DNA of 64,000 nt, from contig JAEILZ010000001.1 of the NCBI GenBank assembly GCA_018873225.1, forward strand, positions 1,178,001-1,242,000, given 5' to 3'. Numbering within the stretch: the stretch's first letter is position 1; each line of letters starts with the position of its first letter. Under the pieces are notes generated by a model that worked only from the letters and a program-made list of their open reading frames with translations, was not told the origin of the DNA and made no database searches. This stretch comes from [Phialemoniopsis] sp. UDSM-2020 (Eukaryota > Ascomycota > Sordariomycetes > Thyridiales > Thyridiaceae). Shown here in pieces: positions 1-12,397 of the stretch. Position numbers and translations under genes: made by a program.

Positions 1-2
1 TT

Positions 3-134
3 CCGCCCACCAACAAATTACGCAAGGATGGGTACGACGCGGAGAATTTGGGGGCTCTTGACTTGGACGACTTTGTACAGATTCAATTTGGAAAGTCACA
101 GAACAAGGAGATGGTTGATGAAGTAGCTAGATAG
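3..134 (+). CDS. 3' end of an unidentified gene (partial)
   Basis: An open frame runs from the left edge to a TAG stop at 132-134 and encodes the last 43 residues of a protein that starts outside the window. The visible tail is acidic (it includes DAENLGALDLDDFVQ) and ends in MVDEVAR. No domain can be recognised in so short a piece, and an exon edge could lie inside it. It is called only because the frame is open from the first base and codon use looks coding. Confidence 0.4.
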   Translation, partial: PPTNKLRKDGYDAENLGALDLDDFVQIQFGKSQNKEMVDEVAR

Positions 135-546
135 CGTGAACATTCCATATCAATCACATTCAAAATCTTTTCCGGCAAGTCTTGGACAATGTCAGCATCA
201 CAAGATCGAATCTAGCACACCGCACTTGGTATCCAATTGAACGTTCCCGCTCAGGGTGGGCAGGTTTTCAGCTTGGTGGCTCTCATCAGCGAGCTTACTC
301 CGTCCGGTCAGGGGACCCTGGTCAATCACGCACCATCAGTCCTCAGGCAATTATGCATGTGCCAATCTGCATTGTGCAGCACTCATTCGCGGCTTTCCTC
401 TCGGGGACACCACTCAGTCAGCGCAAGAAAGCCTACTCAGTGTCCGTGGATCATTCGCGTTTCCGCTGGACCCCGAAGGACTTGTCAAAGGGCATTCTAA
501 AACTACACTATTCGACGGGCATGCTACACTACTAAGAAGGAATACA
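135..546. other. intergenic spacer upstream of the NLR-like gene
   Basis: This stretch should hold the 3' UTR of the left gene and the promoter of the NLR-like gene. Overlapping open frames exist in several phases, but none shows a domain or a convincing splice join. No clear TATA box or repeat was seen. Confidence 0.4.
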
Positions 547-3500
547 ATGTCCGATTCTGGTTCCGATGACGGCTCCAGTTCCAGCGGGTCTGCTACGTCT
601 CGGCGAGCTTCTCTCCAGCCGCCGAGTGAGCCAGCAAACGAGGGACCCGACCACAGGGCTGAAGGCGATCATGAGCTAGAGAGCAAATCGCTATTGCTCA
701 TTCCCGACTCGGACACGAGTTCATCCACAAACTCCAGCTCAGCCCTAGAGCACCATGGCTTGTTCCTGGAATGGCAGAACGAGGACGCAGCTGTGCTGCC
801 GAACACCAATGCTGATGATCAGGAACCTCGGCTTATAGAGTGAGTATCAAATTACCAGTCCTCTACGGCATGTTGACGTATAGTCAGTTTCGTCGTAGTT
901 CCTGGTGTCTACGGCAGTGAAGTTGGCATATGTCCAGGCTCAGGAAGCTCTGCTTGGGTACCCAAGTTTGCTGGAAAGCCACCCGAATCTCAGGCAGACA
1001 TACCCGTGCCAAGCGACTCAAGTAATTTCTGCCGGGTTCTTCGATTCGAGTATGATTCGTTTGAAATCTACTCTGGCCGTCGGAGCCGCCAGGCGATTCA
1101 CCAGATAGCCCTGAAGCTCCTCCGAGGCTTACAACAAGGACGCAAGACACAGACAAAGGTTTCAGAGCCCAAGACCGCGAGTCCTTCCTTGAAATGTCAG
1201 GACAGTCTCACTAATGAACCTCATTTAGAAACGGTTGATATACTTCATCGCTCATGACATCGGTGGCACTATTGTCAAGGATGTATGACTTCTCTGCACT
1301 GTCTATGGAGCAATCGTATTGACACATATGTAGGCTCTTGTCACTGCAGCCCTTGACGGGCATGCTTGGATGGACATTTCGGAGATGACACGGGTCCTGG
1401 TAAGTCCTTGATCGCGCAAGTACTGTGGTGAATAATTTCTAAATTTGAATCAGATCTTCAATGGTTGTCTCCATCGATATTCCAACAAAGTCGACCTACA
1501 AGACAGGTTGACTCGCTTCTTATTCGCGAACTATGACTCAGACTACACAAGAGCTAGGCCTCCCGCATCCTCGATACCAGGTCTTTGTGAGGCCATCAGT
1601 CAGATAAACGGGCTCTTCATCGATTCCAAAATCCCTTTGCGCAGCTGGATTGTCAACATTCATTCGCGAAAGGCTGGGACATCTGGCATCCACCAAGTGA
1701 GCTTCACTATCTGCTGCGGATACCTAGAGAGTGATACTGACATGGTCTTAGGCATTTGATAAGTTTGGCGGAACTCTAGGACTACCACTAGAAATACGAC
1801 TACCGGAGCCGATAGAGCCAGAGTACTTTGCCCTAACGAATCGTCTCAGGTCACTAGAATGGGGTTAGTATCCAAGATCAATACCCCGTGATCCAACTCC
1901 AAGCGGCAGAAGTGTATGAGTCTGCTAACTTCCAATCGTAGACATCAAAGAACCACTTGAAGCGGAGCAATACCGCCGGGAAAGGGAGCTTCTGGCTCTT
2001 GCATCTCCCGTATATCCTTTGAGGAGTGCCGAACGATTCAACCCTCTCCAACATCTACCTGAGTATCAGGCCTGGCTCAATAACGCGGCACCTCAGATCC
2101 TCTACGTACATGGCAGCCCCGGCGTCCAAGACATTGCCGAGCAAGTATTCTACTCCCTCGAGGGCGAGACCGACAAGGTCAAGCGACGGGCCATGGTCCT
2201 CTACTTTTCCTTTGACCGGTGCGATGTTCGATGCGACTCCATTCGGGACATGATTGCTACCTTTGTGGCGCAAATCGTCAACCATTATCCTAAAATGAAA
2301 GGGTCCAAGCTGTTTGCGCAACTACACGCCGAACGTGGCTGGACCGAAGCAGACCTGGTGCAGTTCTTTGAGCGATTCAGGACAACGGATGAAGTCGAAC
2401 AGACCATGATTGTCATCAACCATTTCGACGAATGCACCAAGGGCTCTCGCAAGACTTTCCTCGACAACATCGTATACAGAAACCAGCAGGATGAAAGCCC
2501 CTGGAGGATAGTCGTCACAAGTAACAAACCCGGCGCCTTGAGTGACGAGCTGTGGGGTCCCTTCTGTGTGCCTATCAATCTGCCCAGAACAGACTCGGCA
2601 AGCTACAGTGTCGAAAAGCCTTTTTACGATTTGGAAGAAATCAAGAAAGTTCGACCGGATCTCTCAAACAGGGTAGTGCAGATCGTCAAAGACTTCAAAG
2701 TCATAGATGAGCTCGTGCCTCCGGCGCGACAAATTCTCTATGCGCAAGCCATGGTACGTGACGAGTGGCCGGACGAGACGTCGACCCAGGACTTGTTCGC
2801 CTCCTTGAACCTCACAAGTCTCCTTGGCGATGACGAAAAGACGCTCAAAGAAGTCTTGGACTGGGTTCTGAGGCGATTCCCCGACCAAGCTTTAATTCGC
2901 CGTCTCCTTTCGTGGCTCCTGTATGCTGTGAGACCGCTCACAGTGTGGGAGCTTGCCACCGTACTCTTATTCGACAAAGATCAAGGGGTCGGTTATATTC
3001 TACCCAGTCTTTCGACTGTGGAACGGCTTATCTCGGACATTCAGAAGTGGTTGGCCGGTGTCGTCGAGGTGAACCACAACGAGGTCAAATTCTCACATCC
3101 TCGGTTGCGCCACATCATGCGCACGAGCAGTCATCCCGAGAACGCGTCGACGGGCCAGCAACATCTATGGGATGAGATTAAAGACACAGCCCATTCAGAA
3201 ATCATTCGCTGTTGTCTCGAGTATCTTTCCATAGCCAGTCTTCGAGTACATCTCGAGGAAACCTTACAGGACGCCGGTTCAGATACCTGGGAGACTCCTA
3301 CCTTTGCCGACCGCACAAATCTTGTCTCGTATGCAACTCAAGCATGGATGCATCACTACTCCCTGAGTTCCTCGGTTCCCGACCTGTCGAAATTGGCTTC
3401 AGAACCGGGGTTTGTGGCAATGCTAGCTAGGGGACATTGGGTTCTGGCAAATCCGATCACGAGAAGCCCAATTTGTTTGCAGACGCTGTTCCCTTTCTTC

Positions 3501-6500
3501 GCGGGATTGGGATTACCTGGTGTTATCCAACCCCGAGATGACACCGATGCATTTCAGGGCCTCCTTGAGGCTGCTCGAAAGCAGCAGGAAAAAGTCGTCC
3601 ATGGCCTCCTGGAGGGGTACAAATTCACCGAGAGCCAGCTGTGGGAAGTTCTCCAAGCTGCTGCATCTTCGGGGAACGAGGACTTGATGCTCAGCCTACT
3701 AGATCGGGTCATCTCGACGAGCAAGAAACCTGAGGATATTCAGTGGCCGCCGGTACTGATCTATCGAGCATCCTGGCTGAACCTTGACCGTTTTGCAGAA
3801 AAGATACTTGCACTTGGATGTCCCCCTGATCCGGAGGTCGAATGGAGGAGTACCATGGAAGTATCGCCTCTCGCCCAAGCAGCAAAGGCGGGCCATGTGA
3901 AACTCACTCGCCTCCTGCTCAAGCATGGTGCTAGTATGAACTTTACTGCTAATTACGATCGCAATCCGCTCCATCTTGCTGCGACCGAGGGCCACACAGA
4001 AGTCGTCAAGCTTATCGTCGAGGAGGGCAAGGCAGATGTCGACTGCCCTTCTGATCAGAGCTTCACCCCACTATATCTCGCAGCAGTCTTTGGGCACCAC
4101 AAGGCGACTGAGCAACTCCTGGACATGGGTGCGGATCCTAACATGAGACTGTCTCTCGATTCGTCAGACCATGACCAGTGGACACCGCTGGTTGTGACAT
4201 GTGACGACGGTTTTGAGCGTTGCGTCCAGTTGCTGCTTGACAGAGGAGCAAATCCCAACATTCCTGGTCCAGGAGGACCCCCTCTCCGTTGGGCAGTTAT
4301 CAACGGCCACGTTGAGATTTTCAACATGTTGATCGCTGCAGGAGCCGATCCCAAGAGCGAACACATCGAGACGCCACTTATAGCCGAGTGCGTCGGCTGG
4401 GACTTCAAGGCCAGTAACCTCCCGATGCTCGAACGACTGTTAGAGCTTGACATAGATGTGAATGCCAAGGATGTTGGCGGCGGCCGGAGCGCGTTGGTGT
4501 ACGCGACACAGTCTTATCCAGCCGAGTACAAGGACGGTACCGCCGTTTACGAACTCGATCCCCAGAAGGACCTTGCGATACAATGGCTCCTGGATCACGG
4601 TGCCGACCCCAATTCGACCACTTCAGGTGGTGAAACAGCACTGCATTATGCAGCGTCAAAGCAGCAATACAACGTCGCCAAGATGCTCCTGGAAAAAGGC
4701 GCCGACCCTAATAAGATGTGCAGTCTTGGCACGACGCCTCTCTTCAGTTCTTTGCAGAAGGCTGACATCGCTGGACTACTGCTCGAAAAAGGGGGGAAGC
4801 CCGACCTTCGAATGACCACTGGCTGGACCGGTTTGACGTATACAGCCTACTATGGCTTCGAAGAGTCTACGAGAGAACTACTCGCCCACGGGGCAACAGT
4901 TGACCTGGCGTACGGCGAGGACGTTGCAGAGCCAGACACGCCCGGATTCAAAGGCTGGACCCCTATCATGATGGCTGCTTCCTCGGGATATCCTGGCATC
5001 GTGCGCATTCTCGCCGAGGCAGGAGCTAATCTGCAACACAAGGTCGTCGAGTTGGACCAGCTCGTCCTTCATATAGCAGCGTTCAACGAGACGCTAACAG
5101 CCTTGCTGGAGTACTCGGCGCGAGTCGACGTGAACCAGGCCGACAAGGACGGCTGGGCCGCTCTTCACTTTCCTGGAATCCCGTTCGACAACTTCAAGCG
5201 TCTCATCAACGCCGGGGCAGACCTCGAGGCCGCCAACGACAGGGGCGATACTATCCTCACGTCCTGCGTCTGCTATGATTTCGAGCGCACGAAGTATCTG
5301 GTTGAAAAGGGGGCCAACATCCACCACATGTCGCCGTGGTACGGGGCGGCTCTTCACCAAGCCTGCAGAGTGCCAAACTTCGACAGCATCAAGCTTCTCG
5401 TGGAGAAGGGTGCCGACGTGAACCAGATTTGCGATGCACAACCCGGCACCCCTCTACAGTCGCTGTGTCTCAGACATGCAACGGACACCACTCCCTCGTC
5501 AGCTGAGGAAATGATCCGGTATCTCCTGGACGAAGACGAGGAGAACCCCCATGTGCGGCCGAAAGAGCGCCGGGCTGACGTGACGGCCAGAGCCGGGATC
5601 TTGGGCTACGCCATCAACGCCGCCGCTTACATGGACACGCCATCTATCATCAACCTCATCCTAGATCGAGAGGGGGCAACAATCGACGTGAAGGACGACG
5701 TGGGCCGCATGCCGATACACCTCGCCGCCATCAACGGCATCAGCAACCTCGAGGCCATCCTCGACAGAGGTGGCGACATCCACGCCAAGGACAAGCTAGG
5801 TCGCACAGCTCTGCACTGGGCCGCACACGGGGGCCGGCGCCAGGCTGTCGAGCGGATCATTTCGCGTCTGGACGATGACAAGAACGCCATCAACACGCCG
5901 GACATCGATGGATGGACGCCGCTCTGCTGGGCTGCACGGGGGCCGTCTTCGTGGCTGAGCGAAGAACGCGCGAGTGAGCCAGCTGCACAGGCAGACCTTA
6001 TCAAGCTCCTCCTTGAGCACGGAGCTGACCTCAATTTGGTGACGACCATCGGCGATGAAGAATGGACTGCGTTGAAGATTGCTCGCTACCACAGGTGCTC
6101 CCCAGAAGTCATTTCGTTGTTGAGGCCTGTGCCTACTCCAGACACTATCAATGGTGAGGCACAGAAGGAACCTCCAAGTGCTGGCGGCGGGCTGGACGGT
6201 GACAATAAGGAGGGGCTCAAGTGGAAGATTGGTCTCCCGCAAAAGAGCTGGACCTGCGATGGGTGCCAAGCTGTAAGTCTATGCCCAGCTCCTGTGTGTT
6301 CTCTGGATGATGTGTGCTGACACAGTTTGTAGGAAATAATGGGGTTTGCTTGGTCCTGCAAGACATGTCCGTGGATATGTTTCTGCTTCAAATGCTATCC
6401 CCGTGTTGCTTTGCTACACACGCCGGACCATGAGTACGAGAGAGAAGGTACAGAAGAGTACGAGGAGGACAAGGCAGACGAGACAGCCTCGGTGACATCT

Positions 6501-6551
6501 GGCTCTTACTCGGACTCGGATAATGATTCGGAAACCTCGAAGAACTCGTAA
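547..6551 (+). CDS. NLR-like protein: alpha/beta-hydrolase-like N-terminus, NACHT-type NTPase, ankyrin repeats, ZZ-type zinc finger
   Basis: Eight exons (547-839, 888-1158, 1229-1282, 1334-1399, 1454-1696, 1752-1863, 1942-6272, 6333-6551) join in frame to 1862 aa. Residues 1-97 are Ser/Asp-rich and probably disordered. Residues ~98-350 resemble the SesB/lipase-like N-terminal domain of fungal NLRs (VVVPGVYGS, later FIAHDIGG), but the usual nucleophile Ser in the elbow is Asp. A NACHT-type region starts near residue 400. Its P-loop reads HGSPGVQD and lacks the Gly-Lys-Ser/Thr, while a Walker-B-like VINHFDEC is kept. Residues ~620-1700 are mostly ankyrin repeats (LLLKHGA, GADPN and DGWTPL signatures). 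The C-terminus has paired CxxC motifs (CDGC, CKTC, CFKC) and a following His, as in ZZ fingers, then an acidic Ser-rich tail. Fungal NLRs act in non-self recognition and regulated cell death. Both catalytic motifs look degenerate, so this one may work as a scaffold or sensor. Confidence 0.85.
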
Positions 6552-6746
6552 TGACGATCAAGGGGGTTCATGAGGACGTAGGTTCACAGCCGTCAATCAG
6601 AGGAGCGCCGTTCAGGGTCAGTGCAATGTAGGATCATTCATGATATTATTGAAAATTAAGACTACCCATGAAAATGCTAAATGCCGACCAAAACAATTGT
6701 CGCTCGCTTTGAAAATCTCACTTTTCCTCCTTTTGCCATCTCAAGC

Positions 6747-7892
6747 CTACTCGTTCAGAAAGTCATTGTAGTCCGCATCGGGCTCGTAGACCTCGTTGAG
6801 GGTGGTCTGGATGTACTCGAGCTGTTCGGTGAGGAAGGCCCGCATCTCGGTGATGTTGAACTTCTTGCGCTCGACCTGGCGGCGCTTCTCCTGCTGCAGG
6901 GCGCGGCGGAAGCGCTCCTCGAGGTTGGCGAGGCGGTACTCGGTGTACTGGGGGTAGAGCTCGTCGATGTGGCTGATGACGCGGGAGCCGGTGAGGATGG
7001 TCTCGTCGCGGACGAAGGGGTTCTTGGGGCGGAAGGCGGTGACCATGGCGATGCGCTCGCGGCCGCCGAAGGCCTTGAGGGCCTGGTGGTAGATGTAGCG
7101 TCCTTGCATGACGACGCAAGTACCCTGAAGGAGATATTGTCAGCGGATGTTGCTCTTCTGAGGAGACTGGAAGTGACTAGAACTTACCATGGCAGGGCCA
7201 CGAACCCTCCTCTCCTCGCCGTTGGGCAGCTTGATGGCAGTCTCACCGCCAACCATGCCGGTGCAGTCGGCAGCCATGGTAACGCAGACAAAGGGGAAGC
7301 TGTCGTAGTGCCACGCGACGGCCGAGGTCTGGTCGCCGTAGGTGACGACCTCCTTGGCGTTCTGGTCGTTGATGGAGATGTTGACGTTGGCGACCTCGTA
7401 GTCAAAGGCCGGGACGAGCTCGATGCCAGCTGCCTCGGAGACCTTGGCGAGGATCTCCGGGGACCACCAGGCGTCGTAGGTGAAAGGCGCGCGCTCGTGG
7501 CCCATGCCGCGGACCATGTTGGCGTTGAAGTCGGACTTGAAGCGGCAGTCGCGCATGACGGCGTCGCTAAAGATCTCGCGGCGGATCTGCATGATGGCGT
7601 CCTTTGTGAAGAGCGGGAAGGGGTCGGTGACGGCGACGGGGGAGATGCCGTGGCCCTCGAGGCCGATGTCCTTCATGAGGTGCTGGACGACCTCGGTCTT
7701 GGGGGCGACGTGCTTCTCCGGGTTCCATGCCTCTACGGGCACGGCGCGAGCCTCGTCGATGATCTCTTGCGGGATGGGGGCAGTCGGGCGCATAGCCTTC
7801 CTCTGGCTGGGGCCAATGACATGGGGGGCCTTGGGGACCTTGGAGGCCGCGATGGGCGCGGGAGGAGGGGAGGCGGCAACGAGACCGGGCAT
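6747..7892 (-). CDS. 2-oxoglutarate/Fe(II)-type dioxygenase
   Basis: Two exons (7892-7188 and 7124-6747; 63-nt intron with GTAAGT donor) encode 360 aa. The likely iron-binding facial triad is visible: WHYDSFPF supplies His-x-Asp, and IYHQAL supplies the distal His. A downstream Arg (TAFRPKNP) is placed to bind the 2-oxoglutarate carboxylate. The N-terminus is Pro/Ala-rich with no signal peptide or TM segment, so the enzyme is probably cytosolic. Substrate is unknown; such enzymes hydroxylate small molecules or amino-acid derivatives. It lies divergently from the permease across a 2.7-kb spacer, so membership of the catabolic block is only inferred. The start is the first ATG of a long, strongly biased frame. 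Confidence 0.8.
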
Positions 7893-8369
7893 TTTGTGTG
7901 TGTGTATTGTTGAAGCAAGATGTTGAGGGGGACGGATTCAAACCGAGTTCAATGTTGCTTGGTTATGGTGATGATAATGATAATGCTAATAGATGTAGTG
8001 GTTTACTTCTGAGTTGTCTGATGAGATAGATTGATGTGACAGGACGGGTTGCTTGTCTTCATTCTTATAATCATAGAGGGGGTTGCGAAGCCGCCATCGT
8101 GTGTCAAACTAGACTTACATGCTACCATTGTTGTGGGGAGTGTTCTCACTCTCCCTTCCTCTCTCTAACTACTTTGCTGCATCTCCAGCACCTCCGCACA
8201 AGCCGGCCGGCACGCGTCGTGCTCCCGATCGTGCACTATCGAGATTCCCATTTGGCTCATCGAGTGGTCACCTGGGAGAACCTCCAACAGCCCGAGGGAG
8301 GTCTAGACTCGGGCAGGCCAGCCACCCTCGCCTCGTTGAAACGCACACGGGCCATCAGTCCGAGCTCTT

Positions 8370-8384
8370 GACCCCGTGGGGGTC
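8370..8384. promoter_or_regulatory. GACCCC-N3-GGGGTC inverted repeat
   Basis: A perfect 6-bp inverted repeat with a GTG spacer lies about 480 bp upstream of the oxygenase start. Related GGGGTC/GACCCC arms occur upstream of the SSADH gene (15997-16012) and, less perfectly, of the hydratase gene (18866-18881). It could be an operator for a dimeric regulator, but chance is not excluded. Confidence 0.25.
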
Positions 8385-8490
8385 CTCGGATCGTGTTCTT
8401 GGGGAAGTGTGTACGTGAAGCAGTGTTGGTCGGCAAGTGGGTACGAGAAAGATTGATTGCATCGGATCAATCTCTAGTTACACAGATTAC

Positions 8491-8561
8491 TAACAGATTG
8501 AATGATCCATGTGCGCTTAGGTAGTGGGATAATCATGGGTAATCAGTTATGAGTTGAGGTA
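8491..8561 (+). repeat. dispersed repeat, copy 1 (longest)
   Basis: The first 49 bases match 20837-20885 at 41 of 49 positions. The right part matches the reverse complement of 57495-57540 around a shared core TAGTGGGATAATCATGG or close variant. Copy 1 therefore spans both partial copies. No coding capacity or clear terminal repeats were seen; it may be a decayed mobile-element end. Confidence 0.55.
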
Positions 8562-10449
8562 TATCGAGAAAGCAAGCCGTTAACTAATCTGCCACCCACT
8601 TATCGGATGGCTCGGCTTCCAAGCCGAGCCCACCACCAAAGCAACCCAACCTAACACCTGCAGCTCAAGCCATCCCGAGCCGCTCCCAAAGAATCTTCCT
8701 TCTTGAGTAAGTTTGATGAGAGCTTGATGGGAATGAATTTTTGTTACTCGAAAGATTGCGCGTCTCGAGTGACACGATCTAACTTGGGGATGGCATGAGG
8801 CAACGTTCTCTGAACAAGGCTTGGCTGTATCATCGTACGACGAATCTCGGAAGGAGGACTGGGGACTCACTGTTCACATAGTGTTAATAGAAGATTTGCT
8901 GCCAGTTGAAGACATTCTTCTCGCCGTTTCTTTCTCGTCATGCAGATGAAGATCAACGTCTCGCCCAATAGCCGTCAAAACTTTACCTCACGACAACTGT
9001 TTTCCCAATGTCCAAACATGTCGGAATTCGTCCTTGATCATACAATATGTCCACATGAGCTAAGTCTTCTTCGCCACAAATGGAGAGTGTGAGTTACAGA
9101 TTGGTTTCTACCCCAGTTGTTTCGGAATAGGGTGGCGTCCAGCTTGGAGAAGTGACCCTTTCCAGGCGACTACCGGAACCAACCAACCACACGATCGGTT
9201 AAGCATGCTTACTAGGGGACTCAGCCAGTCTAGTCCCCAAAAGGGAGATAGTCTTTGCTGACTCTAACTTGTTGATATGAAGCTATCGCGGTTCATCGAA
9301 TCGCGGTGGCACAAAGGGTGCAGCCTATCACAACGTGGCTAGATTGGAGTTGACAATAGCGCCGGGGTCTTGAACGTTCTCGCCCTTCCATTCCTATCTG
9401 TGACCAAGCTGTTTGTGGATGGCAGGGTTGCCCCAATCTACATACAACTCCACCCTCGTGATACCAAAGTGGCAGGTCAGATAGACGGGCGACTGGGGGG
9501 ATGATAATGGAGGTGGAGATGGCCCTGGCTTGGCTGGGGATGCCGAGCCCATCCCGATTTTGGTAATTTCGATGAGTGGTGGGTCCGCGCCGTCGGTTTG
9601 GTTATCGCTGAACCCTTGCCTGCAGACACCCACCATTACGTCGATCCTGGCGATGGTGTCCCTCTAAATTGAAGAAGCTTCAGGGCATCAGGTCCTGCGG
9701 TGGATAACCCAGGGCCAATACGCCCGTTGGACTGTTGAGCGGCGTTCGCGTGGTGTAGTTTCGAATCATAGTGTTTGGTTAACAGTTGAGTAGATAGCAG
9801 GTTCATTTCGCTGATCATTCGTGGATTTCTCCCTGTGAGACACGAGTGCCAGAGGAATATTCACCGCGAGTGTCCTTGTTCATACCGCTTCGCCTGACCT
9901 TCCAGAACAATGTCTTGAGCCAAGGCGCCTCCCCGCACACCCTGAGGATGTCTATGTCTTCTCAACCCCTCGGAAGAGATAGGTTGGGGTTGTGTGGGAC
10001 GTGGGGAAAGTACCTTGATATCGCGTAAATGATCCCCGGAGATGCACTGAGCGAGACTGACTCGCCTGGAGGCCCTGGAGTGTACCTGCTGGAGAAGGTA
10101 CCTGCACACCGACGAGGAACCGGGGCAGCCCTTGGAGATTTTTGGTGTGGCCTTGCCCATCCCGGTTTAGCCTCCGTCCGTGTTCCGACTAGGTGTCCGG
10201 TATTGACCCAGACCCCCGCTAAGCTAGATCTTTTGTACCGTCATCACCACCCGGGCAAACCTCGTTAGACGACGTTGGACACCAATCATCTCGGGTCCAT
10301 TACCCCAGTACCCCACGGAAAAGATACAATGTACTCCTCTCTCGGCGGATCCTGGCACTACCACACACCACCAGACGGGTCCTTCTCCTGAGCCAACTTG
10401 TCCGTCGCATGCGCTACTCCAATGTCAAGTTTATCTGCGGCAAATTTTG

Positions 10450-10600
10450 TATAAAGTCAGGATGCATCACGGCGTCCTCTTCCTGATTCAGTTCCTCTCA
10501 TCTCCTCCAACCTCACTTCACCCTCTTTCACCCCTCTCGACTCTTTGCTCTGTCCTTCCTCTCCCCTAGCATTCCTTCACACAAACCTCCAGGTTCAAGA
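10450..10600 (+). promoter_or_regulatory. permease core promoter: TATAAAG and CT-rich leader
   Basis: TATAAAG at 10450-10456 lies 168 bp before the permease ATG. It is followed from about 10481 to 10600 by a strongly pyrimidine-rich tract, a common feature of highly expressed fungal genes just upstream of or within the 5' UTR. Confidence 0.5.
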
Positions 10601-10617
10601 CATATTCCCCCGGGAAG

Positions 10618-12397
10618 ATGTCTGACCTCAAGGCGAGCCCACCAACATCAGGAGGACCCTCGCTACGCACATCAATGGAGAAGCCCGGCCATGCGTCCCA
10701 CGCCGAGGGCGGCGACCGCGTCGCCGGCGAGCTCTACCCCGTCACCACCGCCGGTGAGCTGCACCGCGAGATGTCGATCCGGACCATCTTCATGCTCGGT
10801 ATCGGCGGCGGTATCGGCACCGCGCTCTTCGTCAGTATCGGCTCCACGCTCAACTCTGCCGGCGCCGGCAGTCTGCTCCTCGGCTTCATCGTCTACAGCT
10901 TGGTCCTCGCCAACATCAACAACTCCATGGCCGAGATGACGACCTACATGCCCGTCAGCGGCAGCTTCATTCGCCTGGCCGGTCACTGGGTCGATGACGC
11001 CCTGGGCTTTGCGGGAGGCTGGAACTTCTATATCTACTTGGGCCTAATTGTTCCTTTTGAGATTACGGCTCTGAGTTTGGTGCTATCGTACTGGAGCCCG
11101 CATATTCCTGCGGGGGCGATCTGTGCCGCTTGTATCGTGCTCTACTTGTGAGTTTCCCTACCGCCGAAGTCACGCGAGAACTTGAAAAATGGTTTGCTGA
11201 CATTCCTTCAGTTTGATCAACATGTTTGCAGTCAGAATCTATGGCGCAGCTGAGTTTTGGCTCTGCAGCGGCAAAGCGCTGCTGATGGTCATTCTGATGA
11301 TGTTCACCCTCGTTGTCATGTGTGGTGGCAACCCTCAACACGACGCCTTTGGTTTCCGACATTGGAACGACCCCGGCCCGTTCCTCGAATACTATAGCAC
11401 TGGAACCACGGGAAGATTCGAGGGGTTCCTGACCGCTCTGTGGACCGCCTCCTTCACCTGCGTCGGACCCGAGTTCCTGTCCATTGCCGCCAGCGAGGTC
11501 AAGCACCCACGGAGATACGTCAAAACCGCTTATAAGGCTCTGTTTGTCCGTATCCTCATCTTCTTCATTGGCGGCTGTCTCGCCGTCACGATCATCCTCC
11601 CGGCCCACGACAAGGTCCTTATGGATCTCTACCAGCACGGCAACGGCAGCTCCGGCAGCGCCGCGGCCTCGCCGTACATCATCGCCATGCAGAACCTCGG
11701 TATCCGCGGCCTGCCCCACCTCATCACGGCCCTGTTCGCCACGACCATCTTCGCCGCCGGCAACACTGTCTTCTACAGCGCCACACGCTGCCTCTACGGC
11801 CTGTCCCTCGAGGGCCGCGCCCCCAAGTTCCTGCAAAAGGTCACCCGCAGCGGCACTCCGATCTACTGCTTCCTCGTCACCATGATCTTCCCCATGCTGT
11901 CCTTCCTGCAGCTCGGCAGCGGCAGCTCGACCGTGCTGACCTGGCTCATCAACCTCGCCACGGGCGCCACGCTGCTCTACTTCATCACGGCGCTCATCAC
12001 CTACATCCGCTTCAACCGCGCGTGCCAGGTGCAAGGGTTCAACCGCGACAAGCTGCCCTACAAGGGCTGGTTCCAGCCCTACAGCGCCTGGTTCGCGCTC
12101 ATCTTCGAGATCGTCATCATCGTCTTCTACGGCTACCGGTCCCTCGTGCCCTTCAACGTCAGCGGCTTCGTCACGGCCTACTTCATGCCGCTGTTCGTCC
12201 CCTGCCTGTTCGTCGGCTGGAAGCTCATCAAGAAGACCAAGTTCATCCGCGCCAAGGACGTCGACCTGGTCTGGGAGGCGCCGCTGATCGACGCATACGA
12301 GGCGTCGCTGGAGGAGCCGCCCGTCGGCTTCTGGAGGGATGTGTGGCTGATGCTGCGGGGCTGGGCCCCAGGGAAGAACAACACGGCCGAGGTTTAG
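10618..12397 (+). CDS. amino acid/polyamine-type permease (fungal AAP family)
   Basis: Two exons (10618-11147, 11212-12397) encode 571 aa. The N-terminal cytoplasmic segment (~60 aa) is followed by the conserved first helix with IGGGIGTALFVSIG, then NNSMAEMTTYMPVSGSF, both typical of fungal amino acid permeases. About twelve hydrophobic helices follow, and the C-terminal tail is hydrophilic. It should be a proton-coupled plasma-membrane importer; substrate cannot be read from sequence. It lies 3.4 kb before the SSADH gene, so a GABA-like, aromatic amino acid or related carboxylate substrate would suit the neighbouring enzymes. A long GC-rich open frame opposite this gene is a shadow. Confidence 0.88.

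Larger units (their letters stand above)
7893..10617. other. long intergenic region, no supported gene
   Basis: This 2.7-kb spacer separates two divergent genes. Open frames here are short, overlap in several phases and show no domain. It holds one copy of a dispersed repeat (8491-8561), an inverted repeat (8370-8384) and the permease promoter at its right end. Nothing else was recognised. Confidence 0.5.

Noticed and set aside
6681..7913. 410-codon open frame on the plus strand
   Set aside because: It is antisense to the spliced 2OG-Fe(II) oxygenase gene. Its Val/Leu/Gly/Asp-rich composition is what a GC-biased gene gives in the opposite frame, and it has no domain.
11063..12034. 323-codon open frame on the minus strand
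   Set aside because: It is antisense to the amino acid permease; composition is Glu/Gly/Asp-rich shadow sequence without a domain.
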